A stretch of 39,696 nucleotides of DNA from NCBI GenBank assembly GCA_031383555.1, contig JANMZR010000151.1, forward strand, positions 1-39,696, read 5' to 3'. The notes under the pieces are model-generated. The model searched no databases and was not told the DNA's origin. It saw nothing but the letters and a program-made list of their open reading frames with translations. The DNA comes from JANMZR01 sp031383555 (GTDB lineage: Bacteria; Bacteroidota; Bacteroidia; Cytophagales; Spirosomataceae). Of this stretch, positions 1 to 8,498 are shown in pieces (the stretch's first letter is position 1; every line of letters starts with the position of its first letter). A program made the translations under genes and the position numbers.

Positions 1-402
1 AACGAAGTAAAATACCGAGTGACCTATGCCGATACTGACCAAATGGGGTATATGTATTATGGAAATTATGCTAAATTGTATGAGATTGGCCGTACTGAAG
101 CCTTGAGAAATATTGGCTTCAAATATAAAGATATGGAGGCCGCCGGTATAATGATGCCAGTTTATGAAAACTACTCAAAGTATTTATTACCAGCACTTTA
201 CGATGATTTCTTAACCATAAAAGTAACCATAAAAACATTACCAACTGTTAGATGCATTTTTGATTATGAAATATTTAATGAAGCTGGCAGCCTATTAAAT
301 ACTGGACAAACTACTCTAGTATTTTCAAGAATGAGCGATAATAAACTTTGCAAACCACCACAAAATTTAATGCTTTTACTAAATAAATATTTTACAAAAT
401 AG
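1..402 (+). CDS. Acyl-CoA thioesterase, YbgC/FadM hotdog family (5' end missing)
   Basis: The reading frame is open from base 1, so the true start lies left of the window; the GTG at 19 is internal, because the in-frame residues before it (NEVKYRV) already look like the first strand of the fold. The motif YADTDQMGYMYYGNY matches the family signature (T-D-x-x-G-x-x-x-x-x-x-Y) that carries the catalytic Asp of hotdog-fold thioesterases. Members hydrolyse acyl-CoA or acyl-ACP thioesters in the cytoplasm. The visible 133 codons are close to the usual family length of 130-145, so only a few residues are missing. The next gene starts 8 bases after its stop, which suggests co-transcription. The substrate cannot be read from the sequence. 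Confidence 0.85.
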   Translation, partial: NEVKYRVTYADTDQMGYMYYGNYAKLYEIGRTEALRNIGFKYKDMEAAGIMMPVYENYSKYLLPALYDDFLTIKVTIKTLPTVRCIFDYEIFNEAGSLLNTGQTTLVFSRMSDNKLCKPPQNLMLLLNKYFTK

Positions 403-410
403 GTAATAAA

Positions 411-1301
411 TTGGATAAAAAATTTAACCAAATATTAAAAAAATATCAATTAATTGATGCATTCGTAACTATTAAAGAGGTATTAAAATTACTATGGGAG
501 AAAATTCTGCACTTTGATATTGATTCACGAGCTGCAGCCGTCGCTTTCAATTTTACATTAGCCGTATTTCCAACAATAATCTTTCTGTTTACCCTCATAC
601 CTTATATTCCTATTAAAAATTTGGACCTTCAAATTTTGAATTTTTTAGAAGATCTTATGCCTACTGGCATATTTTTAGAATCAAAAGCTACCATAATTGA
701 TATTACAAGTAAAAAACGTGGAGGGGTACTTTCATTAGGTTTCATATTAGCCTTGTATGCCTCAACAGCAGCCGTGATGGCACTTATACGCACTTTCAAT
801 ATGACTTACCGCACATCAGAAAGTCGAGGTATTATTAAACAAAGGGCAGTTGCAGTGGTTTTGAATTTCCTATTAACAACTATCCTATTTATGGCAATTA
901 TAATTTTAATTGTTGGGCGCCAGGTGATCGATGTTTTTCTTGAAAATGGTTGGCTTACTGTGGACTTCAACTATTTTGCCCTTCAAGTAATAAGATATGG
1001 TGTTTTGTTTGCTGTATTATTTTTAGCGGTTTCAGTCATATATTATGTAGCACCGTCAATTCATAAGCGTTGGAAATTTTTAAATTATGGCTCAATAACA
1101 GCTTCAATTTTAATTATTTTTGCTACCAATTTATTTTCTTACTATATTTCTAATTTTATGAGTTATAACAAACTTTACGGATCAATAGGAACTATTATTG
1201 CCCTCATGGTTTGGCTTTATTTAATTGCTTTGATCCTTATTATTGGTTTTGAAATAAATGTTTCACTCGACCATGCAAAAGCTAAAAAAACTACTGATTA
1301 A
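411..1301 (+). CDS. YihY/BrkB (UPF0761) family inner-membrane protein
   Basis: 296 residues. An amphipathic N-terminus is followed by the family core motif DSRAAAVAFNFTLAVFP (about residues 39-55) and about six hydrophobic helices: around 45-65, 100-125, 145-165, 190-210, 225-245 and 260-285. The tail is short and lysine-rich. The motif and topology match the YihY/BrkB family of polytopic inner-membrane proteins. The family was once called ribonuclease BN by mistake, and its transport or envelope role is not firmly settled. The start is a TTG; no in-frame ATG lies near it, and it follows the thioesterase stop by 8 bases, which supports translation from this point in an operon. Confidence 0.85.
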   Translation: MDKKFNQILKKYQLIDAFVTIKEVLKLLWEKILHFDIDSRAAAVAFNFTLAVFPTIIFLFTLIPYIPIKNLDLQILNFLEDLMPTGIFLESKATIIDITSKKRGGVLSLGFILALYASTAAVMALIRTFNMTYRTSESRGIIKQRAVAVVLNFLLTTILFMAIIILIVGRQVIDVFLENGWLTVDFNYFALQVIRYGVLFAVLFLAVSVIYYVAPSIHKRWKFLNYGSITASILIIFATNLFSYYISNFMSYNKLYGSIGTIIALMVWLYLIALILIIGFEINVSLDHAKAKKTTD

Positions 1302-1354
1302 AACACTTTTTTTTGAATAAACTAAATAGAATATTTTTCGAAAATTGAATTACA

Positions 1355-1975
1355 ATGGCCTCTTTTTTAAAGCTTTATACCAAAAATACAGATATAAAGA
1401 AAATTCTTGAAGTTGTAGAATGCCTTAAAAATGGTGGCGTAATTATATACCCAACCGATACAATTTACGGCTTAGGTTGCGATATTCACAGCCAAAAAGC
1501 TGTTGAAAAAATCTGTAAAATAAAAGGCATAAAACCAGAAAAATCTCAGTTATCATTCATTTGTAACGATTTAAGCCATATTGCAGATTATGCGAAAGTA
1601 TCAACACCGGCCTTCAAATTAATGAAAAGGGCATTGCCAGGTCCATTTACATTTTTACTAAATGCCAGTAGTAAAGTACCCAAAATAATACAAGCCAATC
1701 GAAAAACAGTAGGTATAAGAATTCCCGATAACATCATACCAAGGCTTATTGTACAAGAATTGGGCAATCCAATAGTAACAACCTCCCTTAAAGAAGAGGA
1801 TTCGCTAGAGTTTTCGACAGACCCAGAGCTAATTTTTGAAAAATATGAAAACTTAGTCGATATGGTAATTGACGGCGGAATAGGCAGCATCACCCCATCT
1901 ACAATAATTGATGCTACAAATGACGATTTTGAAGTAATTAGGCAAGGTTTAGGTAATATTGAAGACTTTATTTAA
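1355..1975 (+). CDS. yciO: YciO-type Sua5/YrdC family protein
   Basis: 206 residues, the same length as E. coli YciO, and resembling it along the whole chain: GGVIIYPTDTIYGLGC near residue 28, KICKIKGIKPEKSQLSF near 53, LMKRALPGPFTFLL near 89 and KTVGIRIPDN near 113. The family has the YrdC fold that binds double-stranded RNA and nucleotides. TsaC/Sua5 members make threonylcarbamoyl-AMP for t6A37 modification of tRNA. The YciO branch resembles them but is a separate subfamily with weaker support for that role, so the product should not simply be called t6A synthase. It lacks the C-terminal Sua5 domain. A second YrdC paralogue elsewhere in the genome would support YciO over TsaC. Confidence 0.85.
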   Translation: MASFLKLYTKNTDIKKILEVVECLKNGGVIIYPTDTIYGLGCDIHSQKAVEKICKIKGIKPEKSQLSFICNDLSHIADYAKVSTPAFKLMKRALPGPFTFLLNASSKVPKIIQANRKTVGIRIPDNIIPRLIVQELGNPIVTTSLKEEDSLEFSTDPELIFEKYENLVDMVIDGGIGSITPSTIIDATNDDFEVIRQGLGNIEDFI

Positions 1976-2054
1976 ACTGAAAGCTCAAAATTATTTACTC
2001 CATTTTTTCTTACCTATTTGAAAATTCACAAAATATTATTAATTTGATAATCAT

Positions 2055-2690
2055 ATGGTTATTGAAGCGCATTATTTACCTTGTTTGGAGTATTTTACAA
2101 TTATTTCTGAATTTGAAGAAATCAAATTGGAAATTCATGAAAACTACCAGAAACAAACCTATAGGAATAGATGCAAAATATTGGCTACCAATAAAATTGA
2201 CGATTTGATTATTCCTATAATCAATGGCAATTCAAAAGAAATTATAAAAAATATTAAAATAGATTATAATCAAGACTGGGTTCGTAGGCATTTGGGGGCA
2301 ATAAAATCAGCATACGGAAAGTCTCCATACTTTGAACATTTCTATGACAATTTCCGTATTGTTTTTGAGAAAAAACCTGACTTTTTGATAGACTTAAATT
2401 TTAATTTACTGACAGTTTGTCTGAAACTTTCGAAGTTAAATATAAAAGTGACATTTACGGAAAAATACGAAAACATATTAGAAAATGATTTTAGAGGTAA
2501 AATCCATCCAAAAAAAGATTCTGGAACTTTAAATAGTTACCAAAGCTTTAGTTATTTGCAAAATTTTGGAGAGAAATTTGTACCCAACCTCAGTATTATT
2601 GACCTTTTGATGTGCCAAGGACCTCGAGTTTCACATATAATTGAGGGTTCAAACACAAAATTGAACATAATTTCAAGTCAAAGTGTTTAA
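2055..2690 (+). CDS. WbqC-like family protein
   Basis: 211 residues, cytoplasmic, no signal peptide. The N-terminal H-Y-L-P-C-L-E-Y-F segment (residues 6-14), the YRNRCKILATN block (about 36-46) and the DQ/DWVRRHLGAIKSAYGKSP block (about 76-92) fit the WbqC family. Members occur in O-antigen and surface-polysaccharide clusters and singly in many Bacteroidota; they are proposed to act in glycan or amino-sugar modification, but the reaction is not established for this branch. No glycan genes are nearby, so context adds nothing. A weak promoter-like TTTG...TTAATTTG lies just before the start (2017-2046), so the leader may be very short. Confidence 0.75.
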   Translation: MVIEAHYLPCLEYFTIISEFEEIKLEIHENYQKQTYRNRCKILATNKIDDLIIPIINGNSKEIIKNIKIDYNQDWVRRHLGAIKSAYGKSPYFEHFYDNFRIVFEKKPDFLIDLNFNLLTVCLKLSKLNIKVTFTEKYENILENDFRGKIHPKKDSGTLNSYQSFSYLQNFGEKFVPNLSIIDLLMCQGPRVSHIIEGSNTKLNIISSQSV

Positions 2691-2795
2691 GTTTTAAAAT
2701 ACATTGATTAAATTTAAATAGATATTTTAAAATCCTAAGTAAATTTCTCATTTAAAATGAAATTTATGAGGTTTTTAATTAATAAAAAATAATTT

Positions 2796-5333
2796 ATGGC
2801 TAAAGAATCGAAGTTTTCGAATAGAGTAAAAGAAGTAATAACCATGGCCAAAGAGGAAGCTTTAAGGTTAAGTCATGATTACATTGGCACAGAACATATG
2901 CTTTTAGGCATGATTCGTGAAGGTGAAGGAACCGGCATGGAGCTTTTGAAAAAGATTGTAAATGTTTTAGAACTAAAAATAACTTTAGAACAAAATACAA
3001 AGTCAAGCATTTCTGATTTTGTCAAGAATAGAGAAAACATTGCACTCACACCTCAATGTGAAAGAATTCTAAAAATGACATACCTTGAAGCACGCATTTT
3101 CAAATCGGAAATAGTGGGTACGGAGCATCTTTTAATGGCAATACTTCGTAATCAAGACAATATAGCTTCGCAAGTATTAAATAAATTTCAAGTTCATTAT
3201 GACCTTATAAAAGAAATGTTAGAATATCAATCAAATCCTAACCCAAAAATGGGCCCAGAGGCCGATGATTTGGACGAAGAAGGCCGTATGTTTGGCTCAA
3301 ACCCTTCATCACGTGGCGATGCAGGCACAAAACAAGGCGAAAAATCAAAAACACCTGTACTTGACAATTTCGGTCGAGATTTAACAAAAATCGCAGAAAC
3401 AGGCAAGCTTGACCCAATTGTGGGTAGAGAAAAAGAAATAGAAAGAGTTGCTCAAATACTTTCTCGACGCAAGAAAAATAACCCAATTCTTATTGGTGAG
3501 CCAGGTGTTGGTAAAACAGCCATCGCCGAAGGATTAGCCTTAAGAATTGTTCAGAAAAAAGTATCGAGAGTACTGTTTGGAAAAAGAGTAGTTACCTTAG
3601 ATCTGGCTTCATTAGTAGCTGGCACTAAATACCGTGGGCAGTTTGAAGAGCGTATGAAAGCAGTGATGACAGAACTTGAAAAAAGTCCTGATGTTATCCT
3701 TTTTATAGATGAATTACATACAATTGTTGGTGCTGGAGGTGCCTCTGGCTCATTGGATGCCTCAAATATGTTCAAACCTGCCTTAGCACGTGGTGAAATC
3801 CAATGTATTGGTGCTACTACTTTAGATGAATATCGTCAATATATAGAAAAAGATGGGGCTTTGGCTAGACGCTTTCAAACTGTGATGGTTGAGGCAACCT
3901 CAATTATTGAAACCATTGAAATATTGAATAATATTAAGGATAAATACGAGGAGCACCATCATGTAATCTATTCAAAAGAGGCTATTGAGCAGTCAGTTTT
4001 GCTATCAGAAAGATATATTTCAGATCGGTTTTTACCAGACAAAGCCATTGATGTAATGGATGAGGTGGGTGCTAGAGTACATATTATGAATATTAATGTA
4101 CCCGAAGACATAGTTGCCCTTGAAACGCAAGTTGAGAATATCAAGAAAGAGAAAAATATGGTAGTAAAGTCTCAAAAATATGAAGAGGCTGCACAATTAC
4201 GTGACCGTGAAAAAAGACTTTTAGAGCATTTGGATAAAGCTAAATTAGCCTGGGAGGAAGAAACCAAAAGGAAAAGATATAAGGTTGATGAAGACCATGT
4301 GGCCGATGTAATCTCACAAATGACTGGTATTCCTGTGAATAAAGTGGCTGCAAAAGAAAGTAGTAAACTATTGACAATGCTCGATGATATCAAAGGAAAA
4401 GTTATAGGTCAAGATGCTGCTATTGAGAAACTTACAAAAGCAATTCAACGTACTCGAGTAGGTTTAAAAGACCCTAAAAAACCAATAGGTTCATTCATAT
4501 TTTTAGGCCCTACAGGTGTAGGAAAAACAGAATTGGCTAAAGTACTGGCAACTTATTTATTCGATAAAACTGATGCTTTGGTGCGAATTGATATGAGTGA
4601 ATATATGGAAAAATTCTCTGTATCTCGCTTAGTTGGAGCCCCTCCAGGTTATGTAGGTTATGAGGAAGGTGGTCAATTGACAGAAAAAATCAGAAGAAAA
4701 CCTTATTCGGTTGTGCTTTTAGATGAAATAGAAAAAGCACATCCAGATGTGTTCAATATCCTCTTACAAGTTTTAGATGATGGTATTTTGACTGATGGAT
4801 TAGGTCGTAGAGTCGATTTCAGAAATACAATTATCATCATGACATCCAATATCGGGGTACGTGACTTGAAAGATTTTGGAGCAGGAATAGGATTTGCTTC
4901 CGCTTCAAAAGGCGAAAATAAAGACGAACAAATGCGCTCAACCATTCAAAATGCTTTGAAAAAAGCTTTCTCACCAGAGTTTTTGAATCGTTTAGATGAT
5001 GTGATTATTTTCAATTCGTTGGAAAGAGAAAGTTTGCATAAAATAATTGATTTAATGCTAGTGAAGCTTTTCACTAGAATTACTGACCTAGGCTATAAAG
5101 TTGAATTAACAGAAAAAGCTAAAGATTTCATCGCAGAAAAGGGATATGATCCACAATACGGTGCACGTCCGTTGAATAGAGCCATTCAACGCTATTTGGA
5201 AGACCCAGTTGCTGAGGAAATCCTAAAAGGAAATTTGGCTAAAGGTGAAGTAATTTTGGCTGATTATTCTGGCGAAGGCGATTCATTGACTGTGAGTCGA
5301 GTGGCAAAAGTTGAGGAAGTTGTTTCGGAATAG
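2796..5333 (+). CDS. clpC: ATP-dependent Clp protease ATP-binding subunit ClpC
   Basis: 845 residues, the usual size for ClpC. Order of domains: two Clp_N repeats (about 1-150), a linker rich in charged residues, the first AAA+ module with Walker A GEPGVGKT near 234 and Walker B VILFIDELH, a short coiled-coil M domain with a UVR-like QKYEEAAQLRDREKRLLE (about 458-475), and the second AAA+ module with Walker A GPTGVGKT near 571 and Walker B VVLLDEIEKAHPD. The C-terminal D2 domain contains GARPLNRAIQRYLEDP. The short M domain separates it from ClpB, whose coiled coil is much longer. It unfolds substrates and feeds them to ClpP; no clpP lies in the window. A strong terminator follows its stop, so it is probably the last gene of its transcript. 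Confidence 0.96.
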   Translation: MAKESKFSNRVKEVITMAKEEALRLSHDYIGTEHMLLGMIREGEGTGMELLKKIVNVLELKITLEQNTKSSISDFVKNRENIALTPQCERILKMTYLEARIFKSEIVGTEHLLMAILRNQDNIASQVLNKFQVHYDLIKEMLEYQSNPNPKMGPEADDLDEEGRMFGSNPSSRGDAGTKQGEKSKTPVLDNFGRDLTKIAETGKLDPIVGREKEIERVAQILSRRKKNNPILIGEPGVGKTAIAEGLALRIVQKKVSRVLFGKRVVTLDLASLVAGTKYRGQFEERMKAVMTELEKSPDVILFIDELHTIVGAGGASGSLDASNMFKPALARGEIQCIGATTLDEYRQYIEKDGALARRFQTVMVEATSIIETIEILNNIKDKYEEHHHVIYSKEAIEQSVLLSERYISDRFLPDKAIDVMDEVGARVHIMNINVPEDIVALETQVENIKKEKNMVVKSQKYEEAAQLRDREKRLLEHLDKAKLAWEEETKRKRYKVDEDHVADVISQMTGIPVNKVAAKESSKLLTMLDDIKGKVIGQDAAIEKLTKAIQRTRVGLKDPKKPIGSFIFLGPTGVGKTELAKVLATYLFDKTDALVRIDMSEYMEKFSVSRLVGAPPGYVGYEEGGQLTEKIRRKPYSVVLLDEIEKAHPDVFNILLQVLDDGILTDGLGRRVDFRNTIIIMTSNIGVRDLKDFGAGIGFASASKGENKDEQMRSTIQNALKKAFSPEFLNRLDDVIIFNSLERESLHKIIDLMLVKLFTRITDLGYKVELTEKAKDFIAEKGYDPQYGARPLNRAIQRYLEDPVAEEILKGNLAKGEVILADYSGEGDSLTVSRVAKVEEVVSE

Positions 5334-5356
5334 ATTTTTTACATTCTAAAAAAATT

Positions 5357-5383
5357 AAAAAAGCCCTGAATTAGGGCTTTTTT
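5357..5383 (+). terminator. Rho-independent terminator after clpC
   Basis: A run of A, then GCCCT, loop GAATT, AGGGC and six T. The stem is extended by A-T pairs on both sides, so it can work in either direction; only clpC lies upstream on the + strand. Confidence 0.9.
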
Positions 5384-5406
5384 AATGGAATATAACTTTT
5401 AGAGGA

Positions 5407-5436
5407 TTGACCAATGGCCTAAATTTGTTATTTTTG
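5407..5436 (+). promoter_or_regulatory. Bacteroidota-type sigma-A promoter for fabG
   Basis: TTG at 5407-5409, 19 bases, then TATTTTTG at 5429-5436. This fits the Bacteroidota consensus (TTG about 19-21 bases before TAnnTTTG) and is the best full match noticed in the window. Transcription would begin near 5442, about 33 bases before the fabG ATG. Confidence 0.7.
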
Positions 5437-5474
5437 AACTCTAAATTAAATAAATTAAAAACCAATCTTACTAA

Positions 5475-6221
5475 ATGAGTTTATTACAAAATAAAGTAGC
5501 CTTAATCACGGGTGCCTCTCGAGGAATTGGCCGATCAATTGCCATCACTTTTGCAAAACAAGGAGCCAATGTGGCTTTTACCTATCTTTCATCAGTTGAA
5601 AAAGGTGAAGCACTTACTGCCGAATTGGAAGCTTTCGGCATTAAAGCTAAGGGTTATAGATCTGATGCATCTGATTTTTCTCAAGCCGAAAGCCTTGTAA
5701 ATGAAGTAGTTGCTGACTTTGGAACAATAGATATTTTAGTAAATAATGCAGGCATTACACGTGATGGCCTACTTATGCGTATGGGTGAAGAGCAATGGGA
5801 TGAGGTAATAAGAGTAAATCTCAAATCAGTTTTTAACCTCACAAAAGCGACTACAAAACCGATGATGAAAGCCAAATTTGGCTCAATAATTAACCTTACA
5901 TCGGTGGTTGGCATACGTGGAAATGCAGGGCAAGCCAACTATGCAGCCTCAAAAGCTGGAATAATCGGATTTACAAAATCGATAGCTTTGGAGTTAGGCT
6001 CTAGAAATATACGGTCAAACGCCATAGCTCCAGGTTTTATTGAAACAGAAATGACAGATGAACTCAATGCAGCTTCAATTGAAGAATGGAAAAAAACAAT
6101 ACCTTTAAAGCGTGGTGGACAACCTGAAGAAGTCGCCGAAGCTTGTGTATTTTTGGCTTCAGACATGAGCCGCTACATTACTGGCCAAGTGCTTCAAGTG
6201 GATGGAGGGATGTTAACGTAA
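5475..6221 (+). CDS. fabG: 3-oxoacyl-[acyl-carrier-protein] reductase FabG
   Basis: 248 residues, typical for FabG. Rossmann-fold NADP(H) motif TGASRGIG near residue 13, NNAG motif near 90, catalytic Ser143, Tyr156 and Lys160 (S...YAASK), and the C-terminal YITGQVLQVDGGM signature. It reduces beta-ketoacyl-ACP in type II fatty-acid synthesis in the cytoplasm. Other short-chain dehydrogenases share these motifs, but length and the near-complete match to FabG make this the best call. It has its own promoter and a clear gap after the upstream terminator, so it is probably independent of clpC. Heptad repeats begin a few bases after its stop. Confidence 0.92.
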   Translation: MSLLQNKVALITGASRGIGRSIAITFAKQGANVAFTYLSSVEKGEALTAELEAFGIKAKGYRSDASDFSQAESLVNEVVADFGTIDILVNNAGITRDGLLMRMGEEQWDEVIRVNLKSVFNLTKATTKPMMKAKFGSIINLTSVVGIRGNAGQANYAASKAGIIGFTKSIALELGSRNIRSNAIAPGFIETEMTDELNAASIEEWKKTIPLKRGGQPEEVAEACVFLASDMSRYITGQVLQVDGGMLT

Positions 6222-6226
6222 TTTAA

Positions 6227-6357
6227 GTGATGAGATATAAACGATAAGTTATGAGTTTTGTTAATTGTTTTACTAAAACCAATAATTCTCAGAGTAATTT
6301 CTCATATCTCTTGTCTATTTTCTAAAAACTCATCACTTATATCTCATAACTCATCAC
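6227..6357. repeat. Intergenic heptad arrays in inverted orientation
   Basis: After the fabG stop, 7-base units (for example GTGATGA GATATAA) run from 6227 to 6254 without interruption. At 6300-6327 and again at 6330-6357 come units of opposite polarity (for example TCATCAC TTATATC), with a two-base phase shift between the two blocks. The left and right arrays are largely reverse complements, so the whole 131 bases can form an imperfect hairpin. The following gene begins 7 bases later. The same kind of array occurs elsewhere in the window at 11395, 27927 and 37007. Confidence 0.75.
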
Positions 6358-6364
6358 TAAGATT

Positions 6365-8440
6365 TTGGATAGCCTAAAAATAAAACTACTTTTTGAGTCA
6401 TCACCTTGGTTATTAGTACTTTGCCTACTTTTGGGTGCAATTTATGCTTTTGCTTTATATCAAAAAAAAGCACCTTGGGGTAAAACTTTAAATATAATTT
6501 TAGCCATAATAAGAGGCCTGTTAGTTAGCCTTTTAAGTTTGTTGCTACTTAATTTTTTCATAAAAAAAACTGAAAATAAAGTTCAAAAAAATGTGATTGG
6601 TATACTTTTCGAAAATTCAAAATCGATAAGTACAATTGGCCAAAACAAAATAAATGAAATTAAATTAGGGCTTCAAAACCTTAAAAATAGCTTAGTGGAA
6701 AAAGATTTTGAAGTTGAAATTGGTAATTTTTCCAATCAAAACTATATCGACTCTATAAAATTTGACCAGAATTCAACAAATTTGAGCCAATTAATTTCAA
6801 ACTTCAAATCCAAAAACGAAGGGCGAAATATTACCGATATTCTACTAATTTCTGATGGTATAAATAACCAAGGAATAAGCCCATCGAATGCTAAGTCACC
6901 TTACCCAATTCATACGCTTGGTATCGGCGATACTACAACAAAAAGAGATATTATTTTAAAAAATATTATTGCCAATAACATTGCATATAAAGGCAATGAA
7001 TTTATAGTTCAAGCCGAAATATTTTCATCAGGATTCGCAGGAAAAAGCACACAAGCAATTATTAGTCAAGACGGTAAAACAATTCAATCAAAAAATATTT
7101 CATTCACCAACTCGAATGAACCTTCTATTGTCGAGTTCAAAATTTCACTCAATAAAATAGGATTAAATAGGCTAACAATCCGTTCAAATGCTTTGGCTGG
7201 CGAGTATAATTTAAAGAATAATTCGAGAGAAATTTTTATAGAAATAATTGATGGCCAACAAAAAATATTGCTTTTGGCACCAGCGCCACACCCAGATATA
7301 AAAGCCTTAAAAGCTATTATTGAAAACAATGAAAACTTTAAACTTACTATTGGCATTTCAAACCAAAGCCAAAAAATAGATTTTAACCAGAAATATGACC
7401 TTGTTATTCTTCATCAATTACCCGATGAAATAAGCAGTTTTAGTGCTGAAATAAAGCAATTTAAACTAAAAAACATGCCAATTTTTTATATTATTGGAAA
7501 TATGAGCTCAATTGCTGCCATCAATTTGCAAAACAATGAAGTAGAGATTGGGGCTTCCTCTTTTGAAACAGATAAAGTAATTGGAACCTTCAATGAAAAT
7601 TTCACCTCCTTAAATTTTGATGATACAAATATAAATTTAATTGAAAAACTACCACCAATTATAGTTCCTTTTGGTGAATTTAAAACTAAAAACGAGATCA
7701 TATTATATCAAAAAATTGGGAATACATTTACAAAAAAACCACTCTTGATTTTGAACAATAAAGTGCCAAAATCGGCCTATTTTATGGGAGAAGGCCTCTG
7801 GGGTTGGCGAATGGAAGAGTACTCGCAAACAGAAAAAAATGAGGTAGTCGATGACCTTTTCACCAAAGTAATTCAGTTAATTTCAACCAGAGAAGATACA
7901 CGAAAACTGAGTGTGTATCCAACCAACAAGGAATTTGACCTAGGTGAACCTGTTATTTTAGAAACCGAAGTTTACAATGATATTTATCAGAAAGTATATA
8001 ATAACATTATTAAATTACGAGTTGTCAATGAAAAAAACATTACCAAAAACTATGAATTTAAAAATCAGGAAGGCAATTCCAGCTTTCAGATTTCAGGCCT
8101 AGAAAATGGAATTTATCGGTATATAGCCTCCTCAGAAATTGCTGGAAAACAAGAAACAACGAATGGCGAGTTTATTGTAAAAAATATTGACTACGAAATG
8201 GAAAACTTGCAAGCCGATTTTGGAGAACTCCAAAAAATTGCTAAAAATTCTGGCGGTGATTTTTTCAAAATTAACCAAATAGGCGATTTGCAAAAGAAAT
8301 TGTTATCGAAAAATTACACCGAAAAGTTAATTTCTGAAGAAAATCTTAATGAATTAATTAATTGGCCATGGCTGTTATTTTGTTTACTATTATTAGCTAC
8401 TTTGGAGTGGGCTTCACGTAAATATTTGGGTGGTTACTAA
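6365..8440 (+). CDS. Membrane-anchored VWA-like protein
   Basis: 691 residues. Two hydrophobic helices near the N-terminus (about 15-31 and 40-66), a long extracytoplasmic part and one C-terminal helix (about 665-682) ending in a short basic tail. The region from about residue 76 resembles a von Willebrand A domain: VIGILFENSKSI in place of the first metal-site strand and DILLISDGINNQG further on. The classical DxSxS metal motif is degenerate (ENSKS), so metal binding may be weakened. The overall plan resembles the large VWA/glutamine-amidotransferase-like membrane proteins of Bacteroidota that accompany BatA/B-type genes, but no MoxR ATPase is adjacent. TTG start. A DUF4403 gene follows 58 bases downstream. 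Function unknown. Confidence 0.6.
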   Translation: MDSLKIKLLFESSPWLLVLCLLLGAIYAFALYQKKAPWGKTLNIILAIIRGLLVSLLSLLLLNFFIKKTENKVQKNVIGILFENSKSISTIGQNKINEIKLGLQNLKNSLVEKDFEVEIGNFSNQNYIDSIKFDQNSTNLSQLISNFKSKNEGRNITDILLISDGINNQGISPSNAKSPYPIHTLGIGDTTTKRDIILKNIIANNIAYKGNEFIVQAEIFSSGFAGKSTQAIISQDGKTIQSKNISFTNSNEPSIVEFKISLNKIGLNRLTIRSNALAGEYNLKNNSREIFIEIIDGQQKILLLAPAPHPDIKALKAIIENNENFKLTIGISNQSQKIDFNQKYDLVILHQLPDEISSFSAEIKQFKLKNMPIFYIIGNMSSIAAINLQNNEVEIGASSFETDKVIGTFNENFTSLNFDDTNINLIEKLPPIIVPFGEFKTKNEIILYQKIGNTFTKKPLLILNNKVPKSAYFMGEGLWGWRMEEYSQTEKNEVVDDLFTKVIQLISTREDTRKLSVYPTNKEFDLGEPVILETEVYNDIYQKVYNNIIKLRVVNEKNITKNYEFKNQEGNSSFQISGLENGIYRYIASSEIAGKQETTNGEFIVKNIDYEMENLQADFGELQKIAKNSGGDFFKINQIGDLQKKLLSKNYTEKLISEENLNELINWPWLLFCLLLLATLEWASRKYLGGY

Positions 8441-8498
8441 AATATTAGTGAGTAGGTGAGATATAGAATTGTGAATTATTATAAAAATGTTTTAACAA

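Noticed and set aside
19..402. GTG at 19 as the true start of the thioesterase
   Set aside because: The frame is open to base 1 and the residues before the GTG fit the family's first strand, so the gene is cut by the window edge.
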